Below the pieces are notes generated by a model. The model was given only the letters and a program-made list of their open reading frames with translations. It searched no databases and was not told the DNA's origin. 64,000 nucleotides of DNA from Labyrinthula sp. Ha (lineage: Eukaryota > Sar > Bigyra > Labyrinthulida > Labyrinthulaceae): assembly GCA_015227615.1 (NCBI GenBank), contig JAALGZ010000062.1, positions 1 through 64,000 of the forward strand, in the 5' to 3' direction. Within the stretch, counting starts at the first letter, position 1. Each line of letters begins with the position of its first letter. A program made the position numbers and the translations under genes. Below, piece after piece: positions 24,078 through 35,801 of this stretch.

Positions 24078-27000
24078 AGTCTTTTTTTTTCTCTTCTCCT
24101 TTTTGTAGATTTCTAATTTCTAAAAGCCGATTGCCCAAAATGATAATTTGATGTTGAGATTTTATTCGTACTATTGTTGAGCTGAAATAGTTGTCGAGTA
24201 TAGGAAAGTGTTTGAGAGTATGTGAAGCTAAGCTTTACAGTTGTTCTCTCTCTCAATAATGAGAGATATAATGAATAGGCTTGTGAAACTGGAACTGTTT
24301 TATGGGAACACATTAACTTATAACTTAAACAGGTTCAAACTTTCCAACAGGAGTAAATAGCACCTCTTAATAACTGTCTTGGTTGAGAATTTTATCTAGT
24401 TAAGACTCAAACTTACGATAATCCATATTAAATATCAAGAACAAAGCTTCAACATATCCTGTATCTTCTTTCTCTGACCCATTGCAAGTACTTTCATCTA
24501 CATTGCTAGGAAAAAAATATGAACCTAAGTCTTCAGTCATCGGAAGGGCTCAGAATTATTTTTGTCTGTACTTTATAAGTGGGGTAGCGGGATTCTTCAG
24601 TTAGCTCCTTGATGTTCCTTTCTTCTACGCTAGCCTACACTGCAACACCAGAATGAGAGCCTTAGATAGCTTTATGCTTGACAAGAACGTTTATATTTAC
24701 AGTGTAGTAAGCGCATTACTGATTTTCACAGGAAGATCTTCTTTATGTATGTAAATTATATAGTTTTAAGAGTTACTAAGCCTATTCTCAAACAGGATAT
24801 ACATTTTCTTTTCCTTACCCATCAAAAGCGCACTATCAACACCTCCACTAAACCTTCAATACGTATGAAAAAAGCTAGATGGCAAAGTGAGTAACCATAT
24901 GAAGCAGGTATATTTAGTTCAATATTCTTCCAGAAAAAGTAGTCCATGATGGCACGTTCAATGCGAAGTGCATATAATTCATTCCGTAGATCTAAATTGC
25001 TAGAATGGTCCCTTTAGTAGAATCCTTAAAATCTTAGTTTTCTTCTTTCATTGTAGGATGGGTTAATAATTCAATGAGAAAAAGCTACTAAGACTGACAC
25101 AAAATAGTAAGATTTTTGGCTCATCAATAAATGCTCCAGTACCCTATCATTGGCAAAATCATGGCATCAAAGGAAATAACATGGTATCTTTCTTATGTTT
25201 TACACCACAGTAACGGCTTAGCATGCCCTGTGGGAGCGCCTCTGACATCAATATCTCCATAATGTCAAGACAATAGGGTTTCGAAGAGGGGTTATGGCTT
25301 GTTCACCCAGAGAAATTTTCATACAAAGCTGCGAACAAGATACCAGAATGGTCCTACAATTTGCTTATTACTTTTGAAGAAATGGTGGATGAACTACGTA
25401 GAGCTAGATCTATGTATAAAATGATTAGGGTTACATAATAAAGTCAAACTACGCTGAAGAAATAGTTTCAATTTATGAATTCCAATGCTGCGCTATTTAA
25501 ATCTAGATTTTACCATTTAATTGAATCTAGAGAGATTTCAAAAAAACGATATAATCAATAACAAGGCACAGATATAGGATATGCTAAAACAAGTTTTAAG
25601 TTCTCTTTCATCAAAGAGGTGTTGTCACTTACTCAAAATGATGCCTGTTTTGTGTTCAGAATCCATAGCTAAAGATAATGACTAAACTCAGAACATCTAT
25701 GAGCGCTACTTTTAGAAGCTCATCATATTGTATTATCTTATATACTCTAGATTATATCACAACAGTGCAGTTTAGGCTCTGTCTCATACAGTTGATTCAC
25801 AGCTGATTTTAGGTAGTTCTTAAATTTACATAGCTTAAGCAATAATGGTTTAGATTTCTTCTCTACCCTCGCCAAAATATGCTACAGGTGATTAGATACT
25901 GTAAGTAGGGATGATTATTGGTATAAAGGTAGCATAAAACTGGCCTTCTTCGAAATCTTTCTCCTTCCGATGAGTAATTATGGTTCGCCTTTGATTTTTC
26001 TGATTTTTTGATGATTACTAGAAATTGGAGTTTAAGACAAACTAATTTAGTATTGGCAATTATTACGAGAATAAATCCCGAACAGTATGCCACTAGAAAT
26101 AGGTCCCTATGACAAAAATTCTATAGAATAGTGGGTGTTTTATGTCCGGTTTGAAACCTAAAAAACGTTTTCTTTTCTTTCAATGTTAATTTGGCTAACA
26201 TATAACTTAAGAATTGACTTGATTCAATTTGGTAGCGAGATAAAATGATGTCAGACCTAAAAAGCAACCCATCAACCCTTACTTTTTTTATTTGTGTGAA
26301 GGTTCTTGTTGAGTCATTTGACTGCATTGTCATGTACTTTTCTTGTCATTGGGCTATTCCTTCATGAAAACATCCTTGAAGCTAAAAAACCCATACTAGT
26401 TAATGGTATTGGGCTTAATAATTTCTCGTAATCCATTGACAATCTGTTTCTAGCCATGACTAACTGCATATGATTGACAACTTTCACCTGTAGCTATCAT
26501 TCAACAAACACGTAGAACTTTCTCAGATATAGAAGAATTTTCAGTTAATAACCAATCTTAATGGATCTGTCTCTAGAGTTCTTGTAACTTTACTAGCGTT
26601 CAGAAAGTTAAGGATTAGATCAATTTAACAAGAGAACTGATTTCCAACGAATCTTCCCCTAACGAGCACTCTAAGTCAGTAGTATAGAATCCATAAACCT
26701 GTTCCTACAAAGCAAGAGATTAAAGCAAGATACTGAAAATTTTGATGGGTCCCACGCTTAAATTTATTAAGACTAAAAAAGATTTACCCGAAGCTAAGAT
26801 CCTGAGCAATAGTTTCTAGAAAATAATCTAGTTAGGTCTCCAAATGCTTCTGTGTAAGAGATTTGGTCATTCTGAAAAGTTTTTCTACAAAATGTGTGGT
26901 TAAATTTTGTGAAGCTAGAATGAAAGAGGAAAACAGGCAGACTGGGAACCAGTATTAAATGAACAAATTACTCATTCCATTGCCAATTCACCAGGGTCAA

Positions 27001-27118
27001 GACATATTTTTTTTTGCCTAGGTCCTAAAGTTTCCACATTAGATTCCTAATCTGTTCACTGAGTGCAGGACATTTTTTACCTGAATTCAATGAAAACAAG
27101 CTTAATTTAAAATTTATT
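24078..27118. other. 3.0-kb gene desert
   Basis: No intact gene recognised. The first 60 bases upstream of the NPF gene are T/C-rich and hold a TTGCCCAAAA element near 24128. Around 25030-25440 some plus-strand frames look faintly protein-like but are broken and match nothing I recognise. The minus-strand frames at 25863-26093 and 26121-26333 are probably chance. Confidence 0.4.
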
Positions 27119-27629
27119 TTACTTCCTTCTTTGTATTTTTTTTTCCAAATTTGCAATTCTTTCTTCTGCATGAGCTAAATTTCTGCAACATCTTACAAGT
27201 AATTTTACAGCCTAAACATTACGGCAAAAATCTAACTAGTACCTCTTTAGTAGGTAAAAACTCTTCTTCCGACCCATTTTGAAGACCACCAGTTTCTACT
27301 GGAGGCAAAAGTGCTGCTTTCTCATATTGTGAAATATTTTCCTCCAAATCTCTTAACAATTTCTTCAACTTTTTTTTCTCTGAATTTTCTCGCTTCAAAA
27401 TATCTTCATCCGGATAAATTGTACTCAAAACTTGCTCTAAATACACATTTATTCTAGAAAAAACACATATACCTTTTAAGTTTTCGTCAATTCCCATCTC
27501 ATTAAGCTTCTTATGTGCATTTTCATCGTATCTTGACGTTCTTAACACTTTTTTTAGTATAATTTCCCCTTCATTCAGCTTCAATTTACTTAGATCTGAT
27601 AATGTTGAATCCCATTCTTTTTTTTTCAT
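27119..27629 (-). CDS. Coiled-coil protein of unknown function, one 31-base intron
   Basis: Exon 1 (27629-27243) encodes 129 residues and exon 2 (27211-27119) adds 30, giving 159 residues. I do not recognise the family. The protein is charged and helix-rich: a Leu-patterned opening, a middle segment with VYLEQVLSTIYPDE, a lysine/glutamate coil around 80-100, then an exon-2 helix (AEERIANLEKKIQRRK) that continues heptad-like spacing. The second exon is too short to stand out alone but is in phase and ends at TAA. Unspliced, the frame would end after seven extra residues inside the intron. It begins only 32 bases after the stop of the bZIP-like gene on the same strand, so the two may share a transcript or have almost no promoter between them. 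They may act together, but that is a guess. Confidence 0.7.
27212..27242 (-). other. 31-base spliceosomal intron (phase 0)
   Basis: Starts GTACTAG and ends GTTTAG on the minus strand, with a GTAATG stretch near the acceptor. Removal joins an AAAGAG codon pair to GCTGTA and opens a further 30 codons ending in TAA. Confidence 0.7.
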
Positions 27630-27661
27630 TAGTACAAAAAAAACGAATTAAATGTTAAATT

Positions 27662-28498
27662 TCACTTTTCTTCAAGTGGATTCCATAATTGATCTAACAT
27701 TGCCATGCTTGCTTTATTCTCATTCACCCAGATAATAAACTTAGCAAGCTGCTTAGGCTCTAATATTTTTCTCAGCTCTTGCATTTCTTCTGCTAGTGCT
27801 AAATTCTTTCTTTCCATCCGCTGTTTTAAATCCTCACATTCTTTTACAGTCGTACAAAGATCTCGAACCAACTTCTTAGCGTCGTCTCGATGTCGTTCAA
27901 TTTTTCGTTTCTGTTCTGGTGAAGCTTCGAGTACATCACATACAATTGACCAAATGTTCGTATTGAGGTTACTTTTTTCTAGGAGTTTCTTTTCCTCTGA
28001 ATCCGTCTTATAAAACTCATCATCTTGCTGTAGACACCAGATAACCATCTTAGTAACTTTTGTAGGCATAAGCAAGCTTTCCAACTGCATCATATGCCTT
28101 TGATAACATTCAACTCGATCTTGCCCATAATCCGAAAACTTCTTCACATATTTGGCAACTAATTTGCTAATCTCCTCATTATTCGCGTCTTTTGCTATTA
28201 AATCTTTCATCTCAATTAAAATTTCCTGCTTATCCTCAATAATTTTTTCAGATGTTTCAACTCCAAGTTTTAATTGAAGTCTCAGCTCAAGGTTTTCTTT
28301 TTCCAGTTGTTCTAATTCAGCTTCCAGCTCGGTTACTTTTGGAACTTTCTTCCGTCTAGTTGCTTCTTTTGATTTTTTAGATTTAGCTTTACGTTTTTTT
28401 CCGCCCATCGACATAGAATTTGGGGATAGGGGAGGTTGCGATCCATTCATTTCAGGTGATCCAAAATTTGATATATTGCTTGAATTTTGACGTTGCAT
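27662..28498 (-). CDS. bZIP-like transcription factor with non-canonical basic region
   Basis: A 278-residue nuclear-type protein. After a Ser/Asn/Pro-rich start comes a lysine-rich block (about 34-55, GKKRKAKSKKSKEATRRKK) and a leucine zipper-like coil (about 56-80, LEAELEQLEKENLELRLQL). In the usual bZIP spacing (N-x7-R-x9-L) the arginine is present but the invariant Asn position is Ser, the AA pair is replaced, and a proline sits in the linker, so standard DNA contact is doubtful. The C-terminal segment ILEPKQLAKFIIWV followed by MLDQLW (about 245-272) resembles a tail I associate with heterokont bZIPs. A weaker copy occurs at about 142-163 (LMPTKVTKMVIWCL). It could be a transcription factor, a dominant-negative partner, or a coiled-coil protein. 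The stop lies 32 bases before the next gene. Confidence 0.65.
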   Translation of the reverse strand: MQRQNSSNISNFGSPEMNGSQPPLSPNSMSMGGKKRKAKSKKSKEATRRKKVPKVTELEAELEQLEKENLELRLQLKLGVETSEKIIEDKQEILIEMKDLIAKDANNEEISKLVAKYVKKFSDYGQDRVECYQRHMMQLESLLMPTKVTKMVIWCLQQDDEFYKTDSEEKKLLEKSNLNTNIWSIVCDVLEASPEQKRKIERHRDDAKKLVRDLCTTVKECEDLKQRMERKNLALAEEMQELRKILEPKQLAKFIIWVNENKASMAMLDQLWNPLEEK

Positions 28499-31400
28499 TA
28501 TATTCTCCGATTCCGAAAAATTTAAAAGATGGTAATGTAATATTGAGATGAAGATTTTTAATGGAAATCTGCTGACGTGTTCAAGGATTGAAGATGTTTG
28601 TGCTAGAATCCAATAGAAGTAGATAAAGTTATCTTTCTATAATACAAAACTTAGTTTATTTTGCTTATATTTATATAACTTTTAAATAATCAAGCTCTGT
28701 TGAATGTTGATTCATTTGTTGTGCTAATTGTCGCTACAAGATAAAATGGGGAAACCTTGGAGGAACATTATAAACCAATATGCATAGCGAGAATACGGTT
28801 GTTCACCATATTATAAAAGTATAACTTTTAAGTTAAGTAATTTTTTTAAATAATATAATCTTAGATTACTTGTTAAGGTCGTTCAGTAAGAGGGGCAGGG
28901 TATGTTGGCTTAGGACGCAACTCCCTAGGCCGACGTTCCCTTGAGTAAGTGTTGAGAGTTGGCTATATTAAGAATCAATATTTCATAAACTATCTAAATA
29001 TCAAATTTTTAGTCTAAATTTATTTTTCTTTCATACCTGGATTGTAATTCTTTAGTTGCAATGCCTTAGGTCAGGATTTTATTTCAATAGCTGCTTAGCC
29101 TTCCAACAATTTCTCTAGCCACACTGCTTAGATTATCAATAGACATCCTCAAAACGCTGATATTGAGATAGCAATATCACTAATTTTACACTAAGCAAAA
29201 TGAGCTAATTTAGCTTTATGTGACATGAGCACTAAGCAGGGTCTTACCAATTGAGACCATCCTGGGATTCTACGAAAAAGATGGAACCTTCTTTGTGTAG
29301 TACCCCTTAATGTGACATTATTCTTATACTGACACTAGCACCTAAAAAATTCAAGAAGTAGAAACGAGATTTTCGAGTGAAGCTATCTTGTCTTTAATCA
29401 TCAAGCAGAAGCACATACTGATTATAGTAAGCTCTCTCCATATTTTCTGTTAGCTCGTTCACGTTGACAGGAGCCAATACACTCGCGAACCAAAACTATT
29501 TTCTCAATTTATTCTAGGAATGATTAGATTCAATAATTACACATCATTTATGATATTTAATAGATATTTAATACCCCGTTGAGGTCTCGCGAATTGAATT
29601 GGCGTCAAACCTATCTCCTGTTAAGTTCTAATGGTGTATATTACAACTTTCAAATTCCCTCGCTGCCGAAGGGAGTCTGATTTTCAACGAGTTATCAACC
29701 CTGGTCTAAGGTTTATCTATTTTGATTGCTTTAAAGTTTTAAGGAATGTTTCTTTTTTCCAAACTAATTTGGAGCCATTGCCTTCTAGCCTAATATGCGT
29801 ATCATGTTGAGGTCAAAATAAATCATTAAGTTAACCGTATTTCTACTTTCGGATGTATAATTTCTCAAAGTTGGTGAGCTATAACCAAATCAGCCAAACC
29901 AAACATGAAATTTTTACAAACCGAACAAAATGTAATTATTTCAATCAGAAATTGTGATTCAAAAATACCTGACATAGCTGTGTTATGTCTTAATATGTTT
30001 CCTTAAATGAAATGTTCTACTCTCTTTGTAGAGAAAATTCAATTTGTTTGACAGAGTTTTTACACAAGGGGGGTCTTTCTATGTGTGTCAAACTTTTTAT
30101 GAATATGTTTTTAAGCGAAGGACGTTTTGGTTTTCCAAAACTTAAATAGGAAATGACCTGGTTTAGTATAAATACTTTGACTTTAATTAATTTATTCATA
30201 GCACTCGAAGAGCACTCAAATCTGTAAGCTGATTCCGAACAAGCTTAATTTAAGTAGATTCGCCTACTCCTAGGATATGTCATAAGAAATTTCTTTAGGA
30301 GCTCTTCCGGTTATCAATGCTCCTTGCGAATATTTTCTAAAATACAAAGAATGAAGTGTTGTTACTAACGTGAAAGTAAAAGTGCTTATATATTCGTACA
30401 CCAGTATCTTCGATAAATGCTTCAATATTGAAAACCTGAATACTCTTCCTACAGAGCCCAAGGAGGTGCTAGTTTTCTCAAGACAGTGCAAACTTGATGG
30501 TTCATTACAATGCCACATACATGATTCTACTCTAGTTTCAGACTTGGCTTGATATTTTTATTTTTGGTCCCTTATTTCTCTTTCCATCAGATTCAACGTT
30601 TGGCACTTCTCATTTCGCTTGCACTTGCTTGTCTACATAAATTCCCCTAGTTTTAGCAAAATCTCTTGGGTGCCACAAAATGTTCATTGTACGAACCTGT
30701 TCCCGGCTTAAGCTTTCATTCTCCATAAACGAAAGTTGCTACAGGTGATCCCTATTGCTGCAAGTTTCTAGACTTCCGCAGTTGAAGTGAACATGAATAT
30801 GTAATATTACAACCTTAAAGCCTATTAGCAGATAAACCCGAATGAAAATGTTTAGAATACGGCTGCTCCTACCGAGAATGAGATTTTCACAGAGGCTATA
30901 AGTCACAATAAGTTGTCAATGAGGCGTAGTTAATCTTACTTTTCACATACCCTAGAGCTGAAGCACGTAGCTAATTTAATCAGGGTCAGGGAGAAAGACT
31001 TCAACGTGTATGTAGCTAGATAAGTTATTTTACTGTTTTTCACAGATTGAAATTACTTATTTGTTACATTACTAAAGCCGTCTTGATATCTCTATCCTGA
31101 ATTAAGTCTCTAACTATGCTATGCACCCTAAATTAATAGTTTTGCGACTCAACTTTACTCTAAGAGTTCATATTAGTAAGTGAAAACGGAGAAATCATCT
31201 TACTTAGTCCAGGGTTTGAAATTTGCTTCGCATATTTTGAGGTATTCAGTTAAATCTGGTTTTAAGTATCACACTATCTGTTTTTCTGGGTTTAATGGGT
31301 TTCTGATGTCTTAGCGTGGGAAAGTGAGAATCTAAGAACCCAGAAGTCTCTTGTACCACGGACAAGGTTTTCTTTTTTCAATTACCCTTACTGATTTCTC

Positions 31401-33392
31401 ACATCGCGATAGTTTTGTCCCTTTACTATACCTAATTCAGGTATTGAATCATATTGAGTTTGATCCCCTAGTAACGTTGCGCTGCACTAATTAGAACAAA
31501 ATAGAGCCATATCCGATTTCTAGATTTTATTCAAATGTTTAAAAGGTTTCTCTCGCTTTTTCGAGAAAGCTGTATTAAATTTTGTTCTTAGAGAAATATT
31601 GTTTTGTACCTGAAACATCTTCAGTTTTCACCATATCAAAAACAACATCTGGCCATAAACAATTTGTTGAGTGAGAAACCTGGTGAAACTATTTGGACCT
31701 CGTTAAAAAGTATATCAGCCTTTTCGAACAATCAGCCAATTAATTCTGCAGCTCTTAAGAAAGAGATCATCCCACGAAGATAGTTTCCACCTCTGAGGCT
31801 AATGACTATCTCAAATTTCTCACAGATTCCCTGTGATCGCGAGGCTTTAACCTATGAGTAAGATCACAATGGTAATCCGCCTTCGTCCTATTTCGAGTCA
31901 CCGGTTAGAGTTCAAAATTACATAACGAATTTGCTAAGGAAGTTCTGTTGAGCTATTCTTACAAAGTATCGTCAGAATTTTTAATGGAATGTCTTCAAAA
32001 GAGCACTAATGTATCTTGTATGCTGCCCAACTTACTACTCACAACTTGGCGAGTTGTCTTTTCAAATACAGAACAAAAAGTTTTAGTTTCATTTCAGGGA
32101 TAACTTACGGAAAACCCGGCAAAAAGTTAAAAAAACATACAATAATCCTCTTGCGAAAACGAAAAACATGTAAAACCCCCGAAAGACTTTGTAGATTGCG
32201 CATACCCGAGTTTACCTGCCCGGTTGAGCATATATTCTAGCTCGTATATGATGTCTATTTTCAGGAATGTCTCGAAATTCTGTTGCTATAAGAGTACTCA
32301 ATGGCCCTCAGTTCTTGGCCAACACCAAAGAGTTGTCACAAACCCTAACCAAAACTAAATTGGATGAATGCAAGGCAAAGGTTATCCTTAATTGGTTTCT
32401 AACTTTGCTATCTTTAAAGATGATTTGCGATATTGTGGAATTATACAAGTGTAATTTGGAATGCTCAAGATATTGCTATCGCAGTAGCCAGAACTAAGGA
32501 GCAAACACACGATAAGGAATACGGCGGAGTATCCGTATTGCTACTGCTGCCAAATATCCATGTCTTAATTTAGGTCATTTGCAATACATGATAATAACCA
32601 AACTCCTACTTCGAGTTGTAACCTAATTCATATTAAACCGGCTTATTGCTCTTCGGCACTGTTCGATGAAAAACTCAAGCCCTCATATCCACAATAAAAT
32701 GTAGTTGAGTTGACAGCGGAATTTTCTACCAGTTTGCACAAAAATTGCTTTTTTCTATCCCAGAGTATCAGCGATCTATGGACTAGGCTTAAGAAACCTT
32801 AGAGAAAAACTTTGCTATCAAGCAACAGCAAGAAGTTTTAAAACATTTTTATTCCTTTCTATTATGAGCTTTCAATTCATACAATAACAAAAATAAATTC
32901 ATGATAGCTCTTCCTCATATATTGTAAATTTTCTATCCTAAACTTATTGTATATCAATAACTTTATTTCATGTCTTACTTAAAAGAGGAAAAAAAAACAC
33001 GCAATTCTCCCAAAACAAGACATAATCTCGTATTGTCTCGAAAAAAATCAAAATAATTTCTCGAAAACATTCAAGAATATTTTCTCGAAGTGTTTGTGCA
33101 ATTGTTTCGGAATTCTTTGTTCGGCACAAACCGGGGACAAACGGGTAAAATAATTATTCCCGGATACTGTTCCCAATTTCCTACACACAAAGAAAAACCT
33201 TTGTTCTTTGAGGTTAGAATAAACCCATCACGCTGTAAATAACCAAGTATAAAATAAAACTAAAACATAACTAAAAGAAGAAAAGGAACGTTTTTTCATT
33301 TTGAAATATTGAAAGAATCTAATAAAACTACTTTTAAGCAATTGGATGTTGATTTCACAACTGGTTGTTTTCTGTATGCTCAGAAAAAGTAA
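28499..33392. other. 4.9-kb gene desert with a coding-like remnant
   Basis: No intact gene. Around 32260-32580 the plus strand has two overlapping frames of protein-like composition, one with an AIAVARTKEQTHDKEYGG segment, broken before any full-length frame forms. TCTCGAA copies near 33036, 33058 and 33081 and a G+C-rich stretch around 33120-33180 form the probable promoter of the gene starting at 33393. The rest shows nothing I can name. Confidence 0.4.
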
Positions 33393-35686
33393 ATGTATGT
33401 TTTTTTACTCAAGATTTTCCACGTAGTAAAACGAAAGTTTTTCTTTCTTATTCATCTTTTAGCCATGGGTCAAATCTACACAGAAGAAACATTTAATGTT
33501 CTCCTTCCAACTGAAAAGATTAATCTGCACAGAAATATCGCTGCCCAACTTTCTACAACACTTCCTTCTGATTTACCCGATGAACAGTTTTACGAAGAGT
33601 ACATGACGCGTCAAAGTTTAATTAAAAACCAAGTAGTAAATTTTGATTTACCAAATGTTTCAAATGCTTTTTTGTTAAAGGAAATGAACGTTTCGTTTGA
33701 TTTTCAAAAAGCTTTTGGATGGTATAAAGAGGACATTCTTAAGTTAGAAAACCCAGATTTTCATCTTGTTTCTCTTGTTCGCTATATTTTTATGACGGAT
33801 GATGAAAATGAGAAAAAGTTTCTTTTCAACATTGTGAATAAAATTCCACTCTGGTTTACTAAAGGTGAACATTTAAGAGTATACTGGTCTGAAAATCATA
33901 TTATTATGTATTCTTCAAGTGCCTTTTTACTTCGACAAGAATTTGGAGAAAACGTAATTTTATCTTTGTGTATTTATTTTCAGGCAACAAAACCTGAAGA
34001 CCCATATTTAAGAGAAAGAATAATTTTTTACTTGGAATCTAAAATAGCAAATGGATATTTTGAATATTTTTCTCATACGTAAATATTCTAATTTTTTCTT
34101 TATCATTTAGTTATTTTCAATATACTTTAATGGGTTTATTAAATCTTTTTGATTTATCAAAAGATACACAAATAAGAAACTTGGCTGAAAATGCACTTGA
34201 TAGGTTAATCTCAGATTGGATGGTTGGAACTACAAGAAACGGATTATCTTTTTCTGTATCTGGAAGATCTAGTTTTGATTATTATTTACTTTCTCATGGC
34301 GCTTATTTTTCAAAATCACAACAAATTATTGCACTTTTAACTGGATTAGGACCATTAATAGAAAACAAAACGAATAGTATTCTAAAAACTGAGAATAAAA
34401 CTCATTATCTAAAAGCAGGAGTTTGTATGTTAGCAGTTTCTAAATATAATCCAACAAATGCTGTGAAAACTTTTCGATCCTCTGGATATTGGAGTTTATC
34501 ATTAGGTTTATCAAATATAAGAAATAGTGATTTTAAAGTTGATTATCCAGATGGAGATACAAAAAGTGTTACTCATATGTCTTCAGGTGGATATGCCCAT
34601 CCAAAATATATAATAGATACTTTTTCTTTAGTTGCAAAATATAATATGTGGAATCATAAATTTTTCTCCAGTTATAATTATGTTAAATATTTATCTTCTA
34701 ATCTATTACAATCTGCTGCTGAAATGGTAACTTCTGTTTCTGCAGGTGGATTAGTAAATATAGAAAGTTTAAAAATATGGAAGAATAATAATATAATGCT
34801 TTCTACAGTAGAAAATTATTATGGTGGATTTCGTGGATATCAACAATTAGTATTTGTTGCATCAGTAGATGACGTGGCAGTTTTTACTTCTTCTTTATCT
34901 ATTACCGGATATGAAAGTGTCGGGGACATAGGAAAAGTACACATGAATTTTCACTTACCTAGAAATAAACAGGATGAAAATATTGGACTTTCTGTATATA
35001 ATCCAAATGCAGATTTGGATATTTTAAAGTTTGAAACGAAAAATGTTATGATTTATTTTCCAGATGGATATTTTGATGAAAGTGCGAGGATTAAAATTGA
35101 TGAAAATAAAAAGATTTTTCTTGGAAGACGAAATGAAAGTTATGTTGCTTTGTTTATGTTTTGTAAAGATTATGTTGAACATCAGAGAGAGAAAGAAATT
35201 TTTAAATTGTGCAGAGAACGAAAAAACGCGTTTGGAGTTATTTTAGGAAATGATGAACTGCACCAAAATTTTACACAGTTTAAAGATAAGATGATTAACT
35301 CAGTTCAATTTTCTGCAAAAAGTAGATTAAACTGTATTTCTGCAAGTATTGAATTTGAAGGAAAAATATTGAAAGAAGACTTCTGTAGAAATTTAGGAGG
35401 TTTTTATGTTAGTATGATAACTGTGTTTAGTATTTTATTTACAGTTTTCTTAATATTATTTATGTGTTTGAGAAAGAAAAGAAGATTGTGGAAAAAAACA
35501 TATAATTATTTTTGTGCTAAATTTTTATTTTTTGGTACTGAAGTAAAAAAAAAAGGAAGAATTTTTGCAGCAAGTATTTCTGAAGTTTCTTTTGAATTAA
35601 AAAAATATAAAAACGTAATTAAACAAAATGAAAATCCACATGAAAAAAAAGAAGAGCATCAAGATGAATATATACGAGAAAACTAA
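33393..35686 (+). CDS. Type I membrane protein with alpha-toroid-like ectodomain, one 32-base intron
   Basis: Exons 33393-34078 and 34111-35686 join in phase to give 753 residues. The N-terminus has a basic-hydrophobic signal-like stretch (KRKFFFLIHLLAMG). A second ATG at 33465 would remove it. The ectodomain has a WSENHIIMYSSSAFLL motif (about 165-180), then paired helices with a YLESKIANGYFEYFSHT stretch spanning the splice, an ALDRL helix and an SGRSSFDYY turn. This pattern recalls large helical-toroid proteins of oomycetes and other protists, distantly like polysaccharide-lyase toroids. Enzyme activity is not established. A single helix near residues 655-680 is followed by KKRR and an acidic-basic tail, so the C-terminus is cytosolic. 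Several NxT/S sites fit secretion. It converges with the prenyltransferase gene, with 115 bases between stops. Confidence 0.75.
34079..34110 (+). other. 32-base spliceosomal intron (phase 2)
   Basis: Starts GTAAATATTCTAAT, runs through a T-rich tract and ends CATTTAG. Splicing joins CATAC to TTATTT, giving the continuous residues SHTYFQYTLMG. Reading through would stop at once at the TAA inside the donor. Confidence 0.85.
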
Positions 35687-35801
35687 ATAGAGAATAATTG
35701 AAATATACCTTTATAGATAAAGTTTTTTAACTTTTTTTGTGTTAGCACTTTGTGTTTTTGATGTTTTAAGACCTAGATTAAAAACTACTTTATAGTAGAT
35801 T

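Noticed and set aside
27555-27672. Intron fusing the bZIP-like gene to the coiled-coil gene
   Set aside because: Donor GTGAAA with the first acceptor after TACTAAT is out of phase. Only an atypical 76-base intron would fit, far outside the 31-33 base class.
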